From Hallella colorans (GTDB taxonomy: Bacteria; Bacteroidota; Bacteroidia; Bacteroidales; Bacteroidaceae): a stretch of DNA of 64,000 bases. Positions 1 through 9,127 of the stretch are shown here, piece by piece. The stretch lies in contig NZ_QENY01000008.1 of NCBI RefSeq assembly GCF_003096815.1, forward strand, positions 46,976 through 110,975. The letters run 5' to 3'. A program made the translations under genes and the position numbers. Within the stretch, counting starts at the first letter, position 1. Every line of letters starts with the position of its first letter. Below the pieces are notes generated by a model, which did no database searches, was not told the origin of the DNA, and saw only the letters and a program-made list of their open reading frames with translations.

Positions 1-221
1 TAGAGGCCTGTAAGGCCATCGGGCACGTAGCAAGTGCCATCGGCCGACTGCCAATAGTGCGTGTACTCGTCGCCCCGAGCCTCTACTCTCACCGTGCTTC
101 CATCAATGAGGCGTATGGTCTTGAATTGACCTCGACGCACTGGTATGGCCGTAACGGTCAATGAAAAAAATAGGAACAACAGCTTAAGAAAAAAAAATCT
201 GTTGGGTGAGTGGTTATTCAT
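1..221 (-). CDS. M6-type secreted metalloprotease, N-terminal part (cut by window edge)
   Basis: An open frame of 73 codons runs off the left edge from an ATG at 221, so only the N-terminus is visible. It begins with a few polar residues, then a hydrophobic stretch (FFLKLLFLFFSLTVTA) that reads as a signal peptide. The mature start (IPVRRGQF, then a stretch with LIDGSTVRVE and GDEYTHYWQSADG) resembles the conserved N-terminal segment of Bacteroidota M6-family metalloproteases, which are secreted and often carry a C-terminal sorting domain. The catalytic HExxH part lies outside the window, so the protease assignment rests on this N-terminal pattern alone. A well-formed promoter lies 29-60 bases upstream of the start. 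The gene diverges from the ATPase gene at 493. Confidence 0.6.
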   Translation of the reverse strand, partial: MNNHSPNRFFFLKLLFLFFSLTVTAIPVRRGQFKTIRLIDGSTVRVEARGDEYTHYWQSADGTCYVPDGLTGL

Positions 222-249
222 TGCTATGATATTTATTAACCATATTTTA

Positions 250-281
250 CAAAAATACGCTGTTTGGGCCATTTATCCAAA
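250..281 (-). promoter_or_regulatory. Bacteroidota promoter for the M6-type protease gene
   Basis: Read on the minus strand, TTTG (281-278) and TATTTTTG (257-250) are separated by exactly 20 bases, matching the Bacteroidota -33/-7 consensus (TTTG, TAnnTTTG). Transcription would start near 245, giving a leader of about 24 bases. Confidence 0.65.
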
Positions 282-492
282 GAAAAAAACATTTTATTTC
301 AATTATTGTCGAAAAAAATGACATTACGCATTTTACGTTTTTTATACGTTACAGAACAGTCCGTGTTGCAAAAGAATGCGCTGGACGCGTACCGAGGTGT
401 ATAGGCACAGTGCCAGAATATTTTATGATAGATGCTTGGCGGAATAAAAAATAAGTTGTAAATTGCACTTCATAAAACATATAGCATAAAAC

Positions 493-1620
493 ATGAAACC
501 GCTTAACAACCCATTCGTGGAATATGGATACAAGGGTCCTGAATACTTTTGTGACCGCGAGGACGAGACTGGACAATTGATCAACGCACTGTATAACGAG
601 AGTAACATAGCGTTGATATCACCGCGCAGGATAGGCAAATCTGGATTGATAAAGCATGTGTTCAACAGGATGGAAGCCTCAGGCAAGGACGTGGCGTGCA
701 TCTACATAGACATATTGAACACACGAAACCAGCGCGACTTCATAGACGTGATGGCTACGAGCGTGGTGCAAAAACTTGACAACAACTGGCAATCAGCCAT
801 GCGAAAAGTGTCGGAGATGTTCAAGGGCTTGCGTGTCACAATAAGCATGGATGAGTTTACGGGGTTGCCCACGTTGTCACTCGACGTGGAAGAACGCAAG
901 CAAGACAGTACCGTGGAACGGATATTCGAGTATGTCAGGCGCTCGGGCAAGAGGTGCTATATAGCTTTTGACGAGTTCCAGCAAGTCACGGAGTACCCCG
1001 AACGAGGGCTTGAAGCTTTGCTAAGGTCGCAAATACAGTTTATCGACAACGCTTATTTCATCTTTTCCGGAAGTCAACAACACTTGATGTCGGAGATGTT
1101 CCTGTCGGCCAACCGACCATTCTACATGGCCTCACAACTGATGAGCTTGGACGTGATTAAGGAGGACAAGTACTTGGATTTTGCCAACCGTCACTTTGCC
1201 AAACAAGGCAGAACAATGCACGCTGATGACTTTGCCTATCTCTATGATATGGTGGATGGGCAGACGTGGTACGTGCAGACCATGTTGCACCAGCTTTACA
1301 CCATGACAGACACAGAGCTTGACAAAGATGCCGTGAGCCGGGCTTTTGACACGATATTGAACAAGATGTCCACGGCGTTGTCCTCCATCTACCTTGCCCT
1401 GACCGACAACCAAGCCTTGCTGCTCAGGGCCATTGCCAAGGAGCGAGTGGTGAAAGAACCGTTGTCGCAAACCTTTATGACCCGCCATCGGCTGCCAGCG
1501 GTGAGCAGCGTGCGTCTCGCGCTTGGCGCGTTGGAGAACAAACAGCTGGTATACCGCCAGCCTGACGGCTACATAGTGTATGACCGTTTCTTGGGATTGT
1601 GGCTGAGAAACAAGGTGTGA
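493..1620 (+). CDS. AAA+ ATPase of the archaeal-type ATPase_2 family
   Basis: This 375-residue protein has a P-loop (SPRRIGKS, residues 43-50), a Walker B strand (CYIAFDEF, 155-162) and a sensor-1-like strand (FIFSGSQQ, 189-196). It fits the ATPase_2 family of stand-alone STAND-like ATPases, common in Bacteroidota in many copies per genome. The C-terminal third (about 260-375) looks like the winged-helix region these proteins usually carry. The first residues (NPFVEYGYKGPEYFCDRE) are the usual lead into the nucleotide-binding fold. The function of this family is unknown; some members sit in defence or mobile contexts, but no partner gene is visible here. It stands alone between a divergent protease gene and a convergent susD. 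The ATG at 493 is the only sensible start. Confidence 0.85.
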   Translation: MKPLNNPFVEYGYKGPEYFCDREDETGQLINALYNESNIALISPRRIGKSGLIKHVFNRMEASGKDVACIYIDILNTRNQRDFIDVMATSVVQKLDNNWQSAMRKVSEMFKGLRVTISMDEFTGLPTLSLDVEERKQDSTVERIFEYVRRSGKRCYIAFDEFQQVTEYPERGLEALLRSQIQFIDNAYFIFSGSQQHLMSEMFLSANRPFYMASQLMSLDVIKEDKYLDFANRHFAKQGRTMHADDFAYLYDMVDGQTWYVQTMLHQLYTMTDTELDKDAVSRAFDTILNKMSTALSSIYLALTDNQALLLRAIAKERVVKEPLSQTFMTRHRLPAVSSVRLALGALENKQLVYRQPDGYIVYDRFLGLWLRNKV

Positions 1621-2072
1621 AATCGCTGGCACGACTTATGCCACCATGCCCATATCTATCGTTCTTCATTTTGCAATCCATCTCCTTTCAACTGTATTGT
1701 CGCAAGCAGAGACTCTATTTCAAGATAAAAGGCTAACTGGACATATTTTGGAAAAAAGGTTACAATAAATTCTTAACATATCCTTATCCCAGCATTAGCA
1801 ATCGATTTGGTATTGGTAGTGACAAGAAAGAAAATTACGTTATCAAATTTTACCGCAATTTTTAAACTTCGTATTATGCACAAGACGAGGTGGAAATGAA
1901 AAAGGAGCTTTGCGTTCGTTAGAATACAAAGCTCCTACATTTTTATCAGGGAGTGTTGCAATGGTAGAAACCAAGCACACTTTTATTATTTTTATACTAA
2001 GTCAATCAAATGAGATTAAAAATGTTTTGATAATATATCCCTATAATGATTGCGTAGCATAAAAATCCCATT
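1621..2072. other. Gene-free gap between the ATPase gene and susD
   Basis: This is a 452-base AT-rich gap between convergent genes. Apart from the terminator hairpin at 1903-1944 I see no conserved site and no credible open frame. Confidence 0.6.
1903..1944. terminator. Bidirectional terminator between the ATPase gene and susD
   Basis: A perfect 10-bp stem (AGGAGCTTTG at 1903-1912, CAAAGCTCCT at 1927-1936) with a 14-base loop is followed by five T on the plus strand (1940-1944). On the minus strand it is followed directly by TTTTT. It can therefore end both the ATPase transcript and the susCD transcript. Confidence 0.7.
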
Positions 2073-3770
2073 TTACCAATTAAACTCTGGAGAGTTGCCC
2101 TCTGGAGATTGTGGTGTTTCGTTCTGCGTCATCTCATAGTTGTAATTCATCTCCTGCAAGCCAAAGACATTTGTCATGACAACTGGCACCTTCTCAGAGT
2201 TCCAACGATACAAATCAATATGGTTGCTCTTGGGATAGCTGCGAATCACACCCTTATTCAGACGTTTGATATCGAATGTGGCGAAACCCTCGCCCCAAAG
2301 TTCAACTCGACGCTGCCACCATACCTCATTTCTGAACTGAGAAGTGGATTTGTTGTAGTAAGCGTCATTATGTGTTCCATATACAAACTTAGGATCACGC
2401 GACTTGGCAAACTCGGTGAGCATAGCAATGCCACGAGCTTCATTTTGCATGCCGACAGCTTCTATCTCGATGAGTTTCATTTCCTCAACGCGCATGAAAG
2501 GAACCGATACTGCAAATCCGATGTGTTGGTTTTCGTGACCAGCTTGGCCACCAATAACACGGAACTTCATGCCCAAGCCACCTACATTGTTCACACCCTT
2601 AATATCAGACGGCGTGTCGTAAGCGGAGCCATGTACCCAATCTGGATAGTTGGAATAAGCTTTCAGAGCTTCCACTTTCTCTTTGGCGGTTTTGCAATTT
2701 TCGTCTATCTTGAAGTCGACGAAGCATTTTTTCCTGAAGTCTGAATAAGGTATGGTTTCATAAAGATGGCGGTCTATAAACATTTGCTGACCATAGTTGG
2801 CAGCGTATCCGCAACCTGATTTGTCAGGGTCGATTTCGAGGCACATCATGGAAGCCCATGAACAGTCGCCGTCGTTGTCACGAATGTTCGGGTCTTCTTC
2901 CTTGTATTTAAATCCGAACATCCATGCTTCGTTGGGCGTATTGAAGCCAGTCTCACGGCTTGTGTACTGAGCCTCGTCCATTATTTGGTAGCCTTGCTGA
3001 GCCAGTTTGGCGTACTTCTCGGCGTTAGCCCAATCTTCCATGGTGAGGTATGTACGGGCTTTAAGTCCATAAACGACAGAGAGGTCAGGCGTATAAATAT
3101 CATTGCGCTTGTAATCAGCCAACTGTTTCTCCGCGATGTCCAAGTCTGACAGAATAAATTCAAACGCCTCTTTGTTCGTCATGCGCTTGTTGTGCGCCCA
3201 TTCTTCCTTGGTCATGCCATTGATAACTTTGGGTACCGTTAGCGCCTCTTTGTTAAGCGCGTAGGTAGTGGGGCAATACATTCTGGCCATATCCAAATAG
3301 AACATCGCACGCATGGCATGTGCAATGCCAGCTCCATGTACCTTGGCGGGCTCTGGTTTCTCACCTGCGATATCAAGAACAGTGTTACAATTTCTTACCC
3401 ACTGGTAATAATAGGTCCAAGGCATCTGTGTATATGCGTATGAAGGACCAAGGTATCCACTCCACGTATACCATGCGTCAAACCAGTTTAGGTGTCCCTG
3501 AAAGATATCCTGCCCTTCAACATCACGCATGATAAAGAATGCTGGATAACCGAAATCATTGGCGTTCCAATTAGATCCACTGTAAGTGAACTGTCCCGCA
3601 AGAGAAGATGTGATTGCACTTACAAAGTTGTCATATGCCCCCGGGGCATTATATGCTTGATCTTTCGTGACCGTTGTACTCTTCGGATCGAGTTCCTCTA
3701 TACAACCTGTCAAACCCGAAAGCGTGAAGCTCGCTATAGCTAATGCTATTATATGTTTGTTCAGTTTCAT
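2073..3770 (-). CDS. SusD/RagB family nutrient-binding outer-membrane lipoprotein
   Basis: This 565-residue protein starts with a lipoprotein signal peptide whose lipobox (LTGC) puts the lipidated cysteine at residue 23. The start of the mature protein (IEELDPKSTTV), the helical TPR-like core and the C-terminal region with an RRVELWGEG-type motif are typical of SusD/RagB. SusD proteins form the surface lid of the SusC transporter and bind the nutrient. The gene follows susC with 28 bases between them, on the same transcript. No glycoside hydrolase, protease or sensor gene lies beside it, so the substrate cannot be named; it could be a glycan or a peptide. Confidence 0.95.
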   Translation of the reverse strand: MKLNKHIIALAIASFTLSGLTGCIEELDPKSTTVTKDQAYNAPGAYDNFVSAITSSLAGQFTYSGSNWNANDFGYPAFFIMRDVEGQDIFQGHLNWFDAWYTWSGYLGPSYAYTQMPWTYYYQWVRNCNTVLDIAGEKPEPAKVHGAGIAHAMRAMFYLDMARMYCPTTYALNKEALTVPKVINGMTKEEWAHNKRMTNKEAFEFILSDLDIAEKQLADYKRNDIYTPDLSVVYGLKARTYLTMEDWANAEKYAKLAQQGYQIMDEAQYTSRETGFNTPNEAWMFGFKYKEEDPNIRDNDGDCSWASMMCLEIDPDKSGCGYAANYGQQMFIDRHLYETIPYSDFRKKCFVDFKIDENCKTAKEKVEALKAYSNYPDWVHGSAYDTPSDIKGVNNVGGLGMKFRVIGGQAGHENQHIGFAVSVPFMRVEEMKLIEIEAVGMQNEARGIAMLTEFAKSRDPKFVYGTHNDAYYNKSTSQFRNEVWWQRRVELWGEGFATFDIKRLNKGVIRSYPKSNHIDLYRWNSEKVPVVMTNVFGLQEMNYNYEMTQNETPQSPEGNSPEFNW

Positions 3771-3798
3771 TGTCGTAACTTTCTATTAATGTTTTTTT

Positions 3799-6700
3799 TT
3801 AGAATGACACCTGGATACCTCCGGAGATATTTCTCGTTGGAGAATAAGGCGACACGGTTGTATTGCCATCGTATGAATAACGAGGATCCAAGCCCTTGCG
3901 TTTTGAGATGAACCCAAGGTTCTCACCGGCGGCATAGATTCTGAGCTTAGAGATAAACGGAATCATACCCTTCTTGAAAGTATAGCCAATCGTGAACGAC
4001 TGGAAGTTCAGGTAAGAGGCATCAGTAAGGAAGCGGTCTGACACAGCTGTAGTGTATTTATCACCGTATTGCCAGCGTGGGATATCAGAGCCAGTGTTGG
4101 TTGAAGACCATGATTTGACGTAATCTTTATGGATATTATGACCAGCATCTCGCGGACTTGCACTCGGCCTCATCAAGTTGGCGTATCGTATATCATACAC
4201 CTTGCCACCAATCTGATAATCGAATGATAAACTGAGGTCAAAACCTTTATAACGGAAAGAGGTGCCGAATCCACCAAAACAATCTGGCAATACCGAACCA
4301 TGTACATAGCGCGAAGCCTGGTTGGGGTCTGTGGTCTTGCTCGAATAGTTCTTTCCGGGCTTAGACAGAGAGCCTTTCAGTTCCTCGTCCACCCAGTATG
4401 TGGCTTCGCCCTTTTCGTTTACGCCAGCATAAGATGGCATGAAAGCGTTGTAAAGCGAACCGCCCTCCTCGAACCAGTTTTGATATGTGCGAGGACCGTT
4501 GCTTTCGGAAAATCCTCCATTAATTTCAGTCTTAGACTTAGGCAGGCTTAGAATCTTGGTGGCATTGTGTGATATATTCACATTCAGATCCCACTCCATA
4601 TCATGAGTTTTGATGATAGCACCAGCTAAATTCAGCTCGACGCCAGTGTTTCTAATGTCACCCAAGTTGCCGTAGTAACCTCGAGTTCCAGCCGACTCAG
4701 GTACTGAAAGCCAGAAAAGCAAATTGGAAGTCTTCTTTGAATATACATCAAGACTACCTGTCAAGCGGCTCTTCCAAAGGCTAAATTCCAATCCAACGTT
4801 AAAGTTGGTTGTTGTCTCCCACGTGATATCCTCGTTGCCGAGCCTATTGAACTTAGGAGCCATCTGCGTGTCATTAGCTTTGATAATTCTGTAAGTATCA
4901 ATGTAGGCGTAGTTAGGAATGTTGTCATTACCCTGCTGACCGACAGATATTTTGAGTTTCAATTGATCAAGCCAATTAGCTGTGTTCTGCATAAAGCTCT
5001 CTTTAGAGATGAGCCATGCACCTCCGACAGACCAGAAATTACCCCATCTGTGATCCTTGGGCTTTGATGCGAATCGGGATGTGGCGTCGCGTCTGAAAGA
5101 AGCGGAACCATAGTATTTCTCATCAAAATTGTATAGTAAATTAGCGAAATATCCCTCTACATTATATCCTGTTTCGTAAGAACCGGCATCGACAACTTTC
5201 GCAAAAGCGTTCAACTCGCGAATATCAGGATTGAAACATCCCGTTCTGTTACCACTCAAATCATTAAGCGAACTCTTATAATACTCATGTCCTAACATGG
5301 CTGTCAAAGAGTGTTTGTCAAACGTATTGTTGTAAGTCAATGTCTGAATATGGTTTTGGCGCATGCTATGCTCAAATTCCTTTTGCAGTCCACCATTGGT
5401 ACTCACGCCAGGGCCATAGAATGGATTGGTAAACCACGAATAGCGAGTCTGTCCCCAAGTGATACTACTTGTGGCATTAAACTTTAGTTGCTCGGTAAAA
5501 TAGATATCAGCAGCGAACGTACCATTGAGCTGGTTGAAATCCGCAAGGGTTTCATTGTATCTGTTGGCACCAAGCGGGTTACCCGTGGACAAGAATGGGC
5601 GTGTTATGCCACCATATCCATTAGAAGGCACACCATAGTCGTAAGCATCATTCCCATACTGGTCCTTCTTTATCATGACATTGCCGTTTGCATCTTTTAC
5701 GCGCACGTAAATGGGGTAAATAGGTGCCATCATCGTAGCGTAATACATCAGGTTTGTTGAGTTATAGTCGGTACCCATATTTGGGTTAGATTTGGTCTTG
5801 CTTGACACATAACCCACGTTGGCACTTGTTCTCAACCATTTTTTAGCTTGGTAATCAGCTTTGAAACGAGCCGTGAAGCGGTCGTAGCCAGAGTATTCTA
5901 CCACACCATCGTCTTTCAAATAGCCTATGCTTGTATAGTATGAAATCTTGTTGTTACTACCCTTTACATTGACATTGTATTCTTGTCTGAAAGAGTTTTT
6001 GTAGGCAGTATCAAGCCAATTGTCGGGCAAGAGGTAATAGTTCACACCATTATATTCGTAACCATGCCCTAAAGTAGCATTAGGATTGAGCTTGCCGTTG
6101 GCACCAATGAGCGTCTCACCATTTGGGACGGTGTAAAGATTATACTTCAGCTGTTTTAAAAGTTGCGTGTTGCTCCATGCCAGAGGGTCTTTAACTCCCT
6201 TTTCCATAGCATAATTGTGTAGTTGGGTATAATAGGCCTCATAATAAGCTCCGGGGTCAGTTATATAATCATAATCCTGAACAGCACGTGAGTTTGAACC
6301 CATTTTGATATCTACACTCACTTCGGCCTCTGTGTTTTTGCCGGTCTTGGTAGTGACAATAATCACACCAGAAGCGCCACGTGCACCGTACAATGCTGCA
6401 GAAGCGGCATCCTTCAAAACGGTGACAGACTCAATGTCGTTAGGTGAAATGTTGGACAGGCTTGCTGGATATGGAGCTCCATCCACAATAATCAACGGTT
6501 CTGTTCCGGCGTACATGGAGGATATACCACGAATATTCATTGCACCAGTACCAGACCCAGGCTGTCCTGTTCCACCACGCATCTGCAAGCCAGAGACTGT
6601 ACCGACCAAAGCATCAGTCACATTTGTTGTGATGTGTTTAGCCAAATCTTCTGATTTTACGACAGCCGCGGAACCCGTAAAAGCTGATTTCTTCTGGGTA

Positions 6701-7020
6701 CCATAGGCCACAACCATCACCTCGTCCAGCTGGGTGTTGTTTGTGCTGAGGACGACTTTAACATTCTGACCCGCTTTCACCTTTTTCGGAAGCATTCCGA
6801 TGTAGGTAATTTCCAATTGGGAATTGGCAGGGGCAGAAAGTACAAAACGCCCATTTCCGTCAGTTACTGTTCCCGTTTTGGTACCTACCACGCGAATGGC
6901 CGCGCCCACTATGGGTTCGCCATTCTCGTCGGTAACGGTACCCGAGACTTGAGACTGTGCCAGCGCTACACCAATTGTGATGAATAAGCCGGCTAATAAC
7001 ATAGTAAGTCTTTTAACCAT
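3799..7020 (-). CDS. SusC/RagA family TonB-linked outer-membrane transporter
   Basis: This 1073-residue protein has a signal peptide (about 1-21), a carboxypeptidase-D-like domain (about 23-100, SGTVTDENGEPIVGA), a TonB-box region (LDEVMVVAYGTQKK), a plug domain (about 110-230, with LIIVDGAPYP and SVTVLKDAASAALYGARG) and a C-terminal 22-strand-type barrel ending in IQVSF. It imports a large nutrient across the outer membrane with energy from TonB, capped by the SusD protein encoded next. The length is normal for the family. A promoter with full consensus elements lies 52-83 bases upstream. No sigma/anti-sigma or hybrid two-component regulator is adjacent, so the pair looks like an orphan uptake system. 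Confidence 0.95.
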   Translation of the reverse strand: MVKRLTMLLAGLFITIGVALAQSQVSGTVTDENGEPIVGAAIRVVGTKTGTVTDGNGRFVLSAPANSQLEITYIGMLPKKVKAGQNVKVVLSTNNTQLDEVMVVAYGTQKKSAFTGSAAVVKSEDLAKHITTNVTDALVGTVSGLQMRGGTGQPGSGTGAMNIRGISSMYAGTEPLIIVDGAPYPASLSNISPNDIESVTVLKDAASAALYGARGASGVIIVTTKTGKNTEAEVSVDIKMGSNSRAVQDYDYITDPGAYYEAYYTQLHNYAMEKGVKDPLAWSNTQLLKQLKYNLYTVPNGETLIGANGKLNPNATLGHGYEYNGVNYYLLPDNWLDTAYKNSFRQEYNVNVKGSNNKISYYTSIGYLKDDGVVEYSGYDRFTARFKADYQAKKWLRTSANVGYVSSKTKSNPNMGTDYNSTNLMYYATMMAPIYPIYVRVKDANGNVMIKKDQYGNDAYDYGVPSNGYGGITRPFLSTGNPLGANRYNETLADFNQLNGTFAADIYFTEQLKFNATSSITWGQTRYSWFTNPFYGPGVSTNGGLQKEFEHSMRQNHIQTLTYNNTFDKHSLTAMLGHEYYKSSLNDLSGNRTGCFNPDIRELNAFAKVVDAGSYETGYNVEGYFANLLYNFDEKYYGSASFRRDATSRFASKPKDHRWGNFWSVGGAWLISKESFMQNTANWLDQLKLKISVGQQGNDNIPNYAYIDTYRIIKANDTQMAPKFNRLGNEDITWETTTNFNVGLEFSLWKSRLTGSLDVYSKKTSNLLFWLSVPESAGTRGYYGNLGDIRNTGVELNLAGAIIKTHDMEWDLNVNISHNATKILSLPKSKTEINGGFSESNGPRTYQNWFEEGGSLYNAFMPSYAGVNEKGEATYWVDEELKGSLSKPGKNYSSKTTDPNQASRYVHGSVLPDCFGGFGTSFRYKGFDLSLSFDYQIGGKVYDIRYANLMRPSASPRDAGHNIHKDYVKSWSSTNTGSDIPRWQYGDKYTTAVSDRFLTDASYLNFQSFTIGYTFKKGMIPFISKLRIYAAGENLGFISKRKGLDPRYSYDGNTTVSPYSPTRNISGGIQVSF

Positions 7021-7071
7021 AACTTCTCTCTTTTAATAAAAATAATATAAATAATGATTAAGATCTGATGA

Positions 7072-7103
7072 CAAAGTTAAAAAACATTTCGATACGTTCC
7101 AAA
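7072..7103 (-). promoter_or_regulatory. Bacteroidota promoter for susC-susD
   Basis: On the minus strand TTTG (7103-7100), 20 bases, then TAACTTTG (7079-7072) match the -33/-7 consensus fully. Transcription would begin near 7067, giving a leader of about 47 bases before the susC ATG at 7020. Confidence 0.75.
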
Positions 7104-7620
7104 TAATAAGTGCAAAAATTTACACATTTGATTAAAAAAGTTATACAATTCCTTGTTTTACACATATTGCTGTTATGTTTACAAGAAAATTCTTAGGTTT
7201 GTGTGTGTGTTTATTACAAACATACATAAAACCGGTGTTATTAGATATTAACATAACAAACATTAATCGTTTTTTAATGTGTTAATGATGCTCAAAAACC
7301 TAATCAAAATGCCATGAACATGATAAGGCTGATGCCAATAATAAAGTGGTTTGATATTTGTGTATGTTCATGCGTACAGCGTGTTGTCTCAAAAAAAGAG
7401 CATAGCGTATGTCTGAATATTGGAAGATATGGGCAATAAAAAAAAAGATACTATTTTAGCAATCGTTTCAACATTAGAACTCAATTACGACGCCATTGGT
7501 ATCTAATTCAATAGGGTGTGGTTGAGAGCCGTTTCCATTATGCTAACCAAATAGCTTAGGGCTCTCTATGCTTGCCGCTACTATATGTATAAATTATGGT
7601 GGAATGTTGGTAAAATAAAC
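7104..7620. other. AT-rich gap upstream of the susCD promoter
   Basis: I see no coding frame and no clear regulatory site in this AT-rich stretch. It lies between the susCD promoter and the 719-bp repeat. Confidence 0.5.
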
Positions 7621-8339
7621 GGCTCAGTGGAAAAAGTGTGGCGTTTCATTTTGCTATTGAGATTAACCCATTGGTACAATAAATGCCCGTGCGTGTTTTG
7701 AGGAGACGCTCGCCATGTTACAACATAGGTGGGGGCGAATGGGGAGTGTGTACGCTTCGAGATGGCGACAGAATATTTACGCATTTTCGGTTTTTCTCTT
7801 TAAAAACTTGCTTGTCCTGAACACAGTTTTTGAAAAATTAGAAATAGTCAATTATTTGAACAAAACGCCCTCTCAAATTCGCTTATTTAAAAATAAGTTT
7901 GCTTTCGTCCGAAATACGCAAAAACTGCGATAGTTTGTAAATGGCTGAGATTCAGCGTCTTTTAAAAAATAGCCTTTATTCTCCTATTTTGTGGTCTGCG
8001 GTTGAGTATCAAATGGCATGATGATAAGGTTGTAATCACAGTGTGATTAAGGCTCTTCCGCGCTGCGAATAAGGCCTAATCATGCTATGAGCAAGCACCA
8101 ATCGCAGCCCTCTTATGATTTTTGGTAACGCTCTACTTGGTTTTGACAAAAAAAGATAGCCCTTTTTGCTCTGGATGACTCAAAAATAATGATCAAAAAA
8201 ACAGTAATTATATTTTATAAAATGAAGAATAAGGAGTAAGGAGAGAAGAGTGGGGAGCGAAGAATGAATGAAGACAGCAGCACCGGATTCGAGAGGCGTC
8301 TGAGCGCGGTAGAAATTTGCGCGTGTGAACTTTTATGCC
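7621..8339. repeat. 719-bp direct repeat, copy 1
   Basis: This block matches 63281-63999 at a constant offset of 55660 bases. By my count there are about 37 differences, including one base inserted and one deleted, or about 95 percent identity; the last ~148 bases (8192-8339) are identical. Similarity is absent just upstream of 7621 and cannot be followed past 8339 because copy 2 meets the window edge. A short open frame inside (7715-7933) has a counterpart in copy 2, but most codon differences change the amino acid, so I read the block as non-coding. No terminal inverted repeat or transposase is visible. Confidence 0.9.
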
Positions 8340-8509
8340 AACATCATGCCTTCCTGTTTTTAATCCTAATTGCGGTTATACATGGTTACCACACTTGTAG
8401 AGACCTACGGTGCCCACCAAAAGTGAATACTTACTGAGCCTTTAGCTCTCCCATTAAATATCAGTTGAGCCAAAGAAACATCTATCGTGTACTATTAATA
8501 ACTATAAAA
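8340..8509. other. Gap between repeat copy 1 and the dcw terminator hairpin
   Basis: Nothing recognisable is present in these 170 bases. Confidence 0.4.
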
Positions 8510-8550
8510 TATATGTCTCGAACATTCCATTGGAATGTTCGAGACATATA
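8510..8550. terminator. Perfect 20-bp inverted repeat, probable terminator of the dcw cluster
   Basis: The arms 8510-8529 and 8531-8550 are perfect reverse complements around a single central T. Read on the minus strand the hairpin begins 37 bases after the last gene of the cluster and is followed by TTTTATAG, so it could end that long transcript. With so little T tract and such a symmetrical form it might instead be a protein-binding palindrome. Confidence 0.55.
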
Positions 8551-8587
8551 ATATTGGCAGTTTTGCAGGGCAAGTATGGCCCAACGA

Positions 8588-9040
8588 TTAGCTTAGCAAC
8601 TTTCGAACGATAGCCGAAATGGCTTTGCCATCGGCCTTCCCTGCCATTAGTTTGGTGGCCATGCCCATCACTTGGCCCATAGATTTCATGTCGACGGCAC
8701 CTGTCTGGGCGATAATTTCCTTGACCTTGGCCTCTATTTCTGCTTCTGAAAGCGGCTGTGGAAGATACTCCTTGACAACAGCTACCTGTGCCAACTCCTC
8801 ATCCGCGAGATCGTTTCTGCCAGCTTGGGTGTACGTGTTGGCACTTTCTTCGCCTTGCTTGGCAAGTTTTTGGAGTATTTTGAGAGCGGTATCGTCGTCC
8901 AGAGTATCGTTGGCACCGGGTGCGGTTTTGGCCTCGATGAAATATTTTTTAATGTTGCGCAAGGCCTCGGTGCGAACTTTGTCTCGGGCCTTCATGGCGG
9001 CTCGGATGTCGCCGCTAACTTTGTCGAATAGTGTGGCCAT
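8588..9040 (-). CDS. GatB/YqeY domain-containing protein
   Basis: This 150-residue protein is full length for the stand-alone GatB/YqeY family. The N-terminal helical part (MATLFDKVSGDIRAAMKARD, then EALRNIKKYF) and the C-terminal part (GAVDMKSMGQVMGM, then GKADGKAISAIVRKLL) match the tail domain of GatB, the aspartyl/glutamyl-tRNA amidotransferase subunit B. In GatB this domain helps bind tRNA; the role of the free-standing version is not settled. It follows ftsZ by 87 bases and is the last gene of the cluster before a strong hairpin, an arrangement common in Bacteroidota. Confidence 0.9.
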   Translation of the reverse strand: MATLFDKVSGDIRAAMKARDKVRTEALRNIKKYFIEAKTAPGANDTLDDDTALKILQKLAKQGEESANTYTQAGRNDLADEELAQVAVVKEYLPQPLSEAEIEAKVKEIIAQTGAVDMKSMGQVMGMATKLMAGKADGKAISAIVRKLLS

Positions 9041-9127
9041 AATTATTGGTATTTAGTGTAAAATTGAAAATGCTGATGTTTCTTTTATCAATATGCAAGT
9101 ATTGGCAACGAGCGTGATCCAATCTAT

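Noticed and set aside
493..1620. AAA+ ATPase as part of a defence system
   Set aside because: There is no nuclease, methylase, toxin or other partner beside it; the family is common as single genes.
7621..8339. Repeat as an insertion sequence or transposon end
   Set aside because: No transposase frame, no terminal inverted repeat and no target duplication could be seen.
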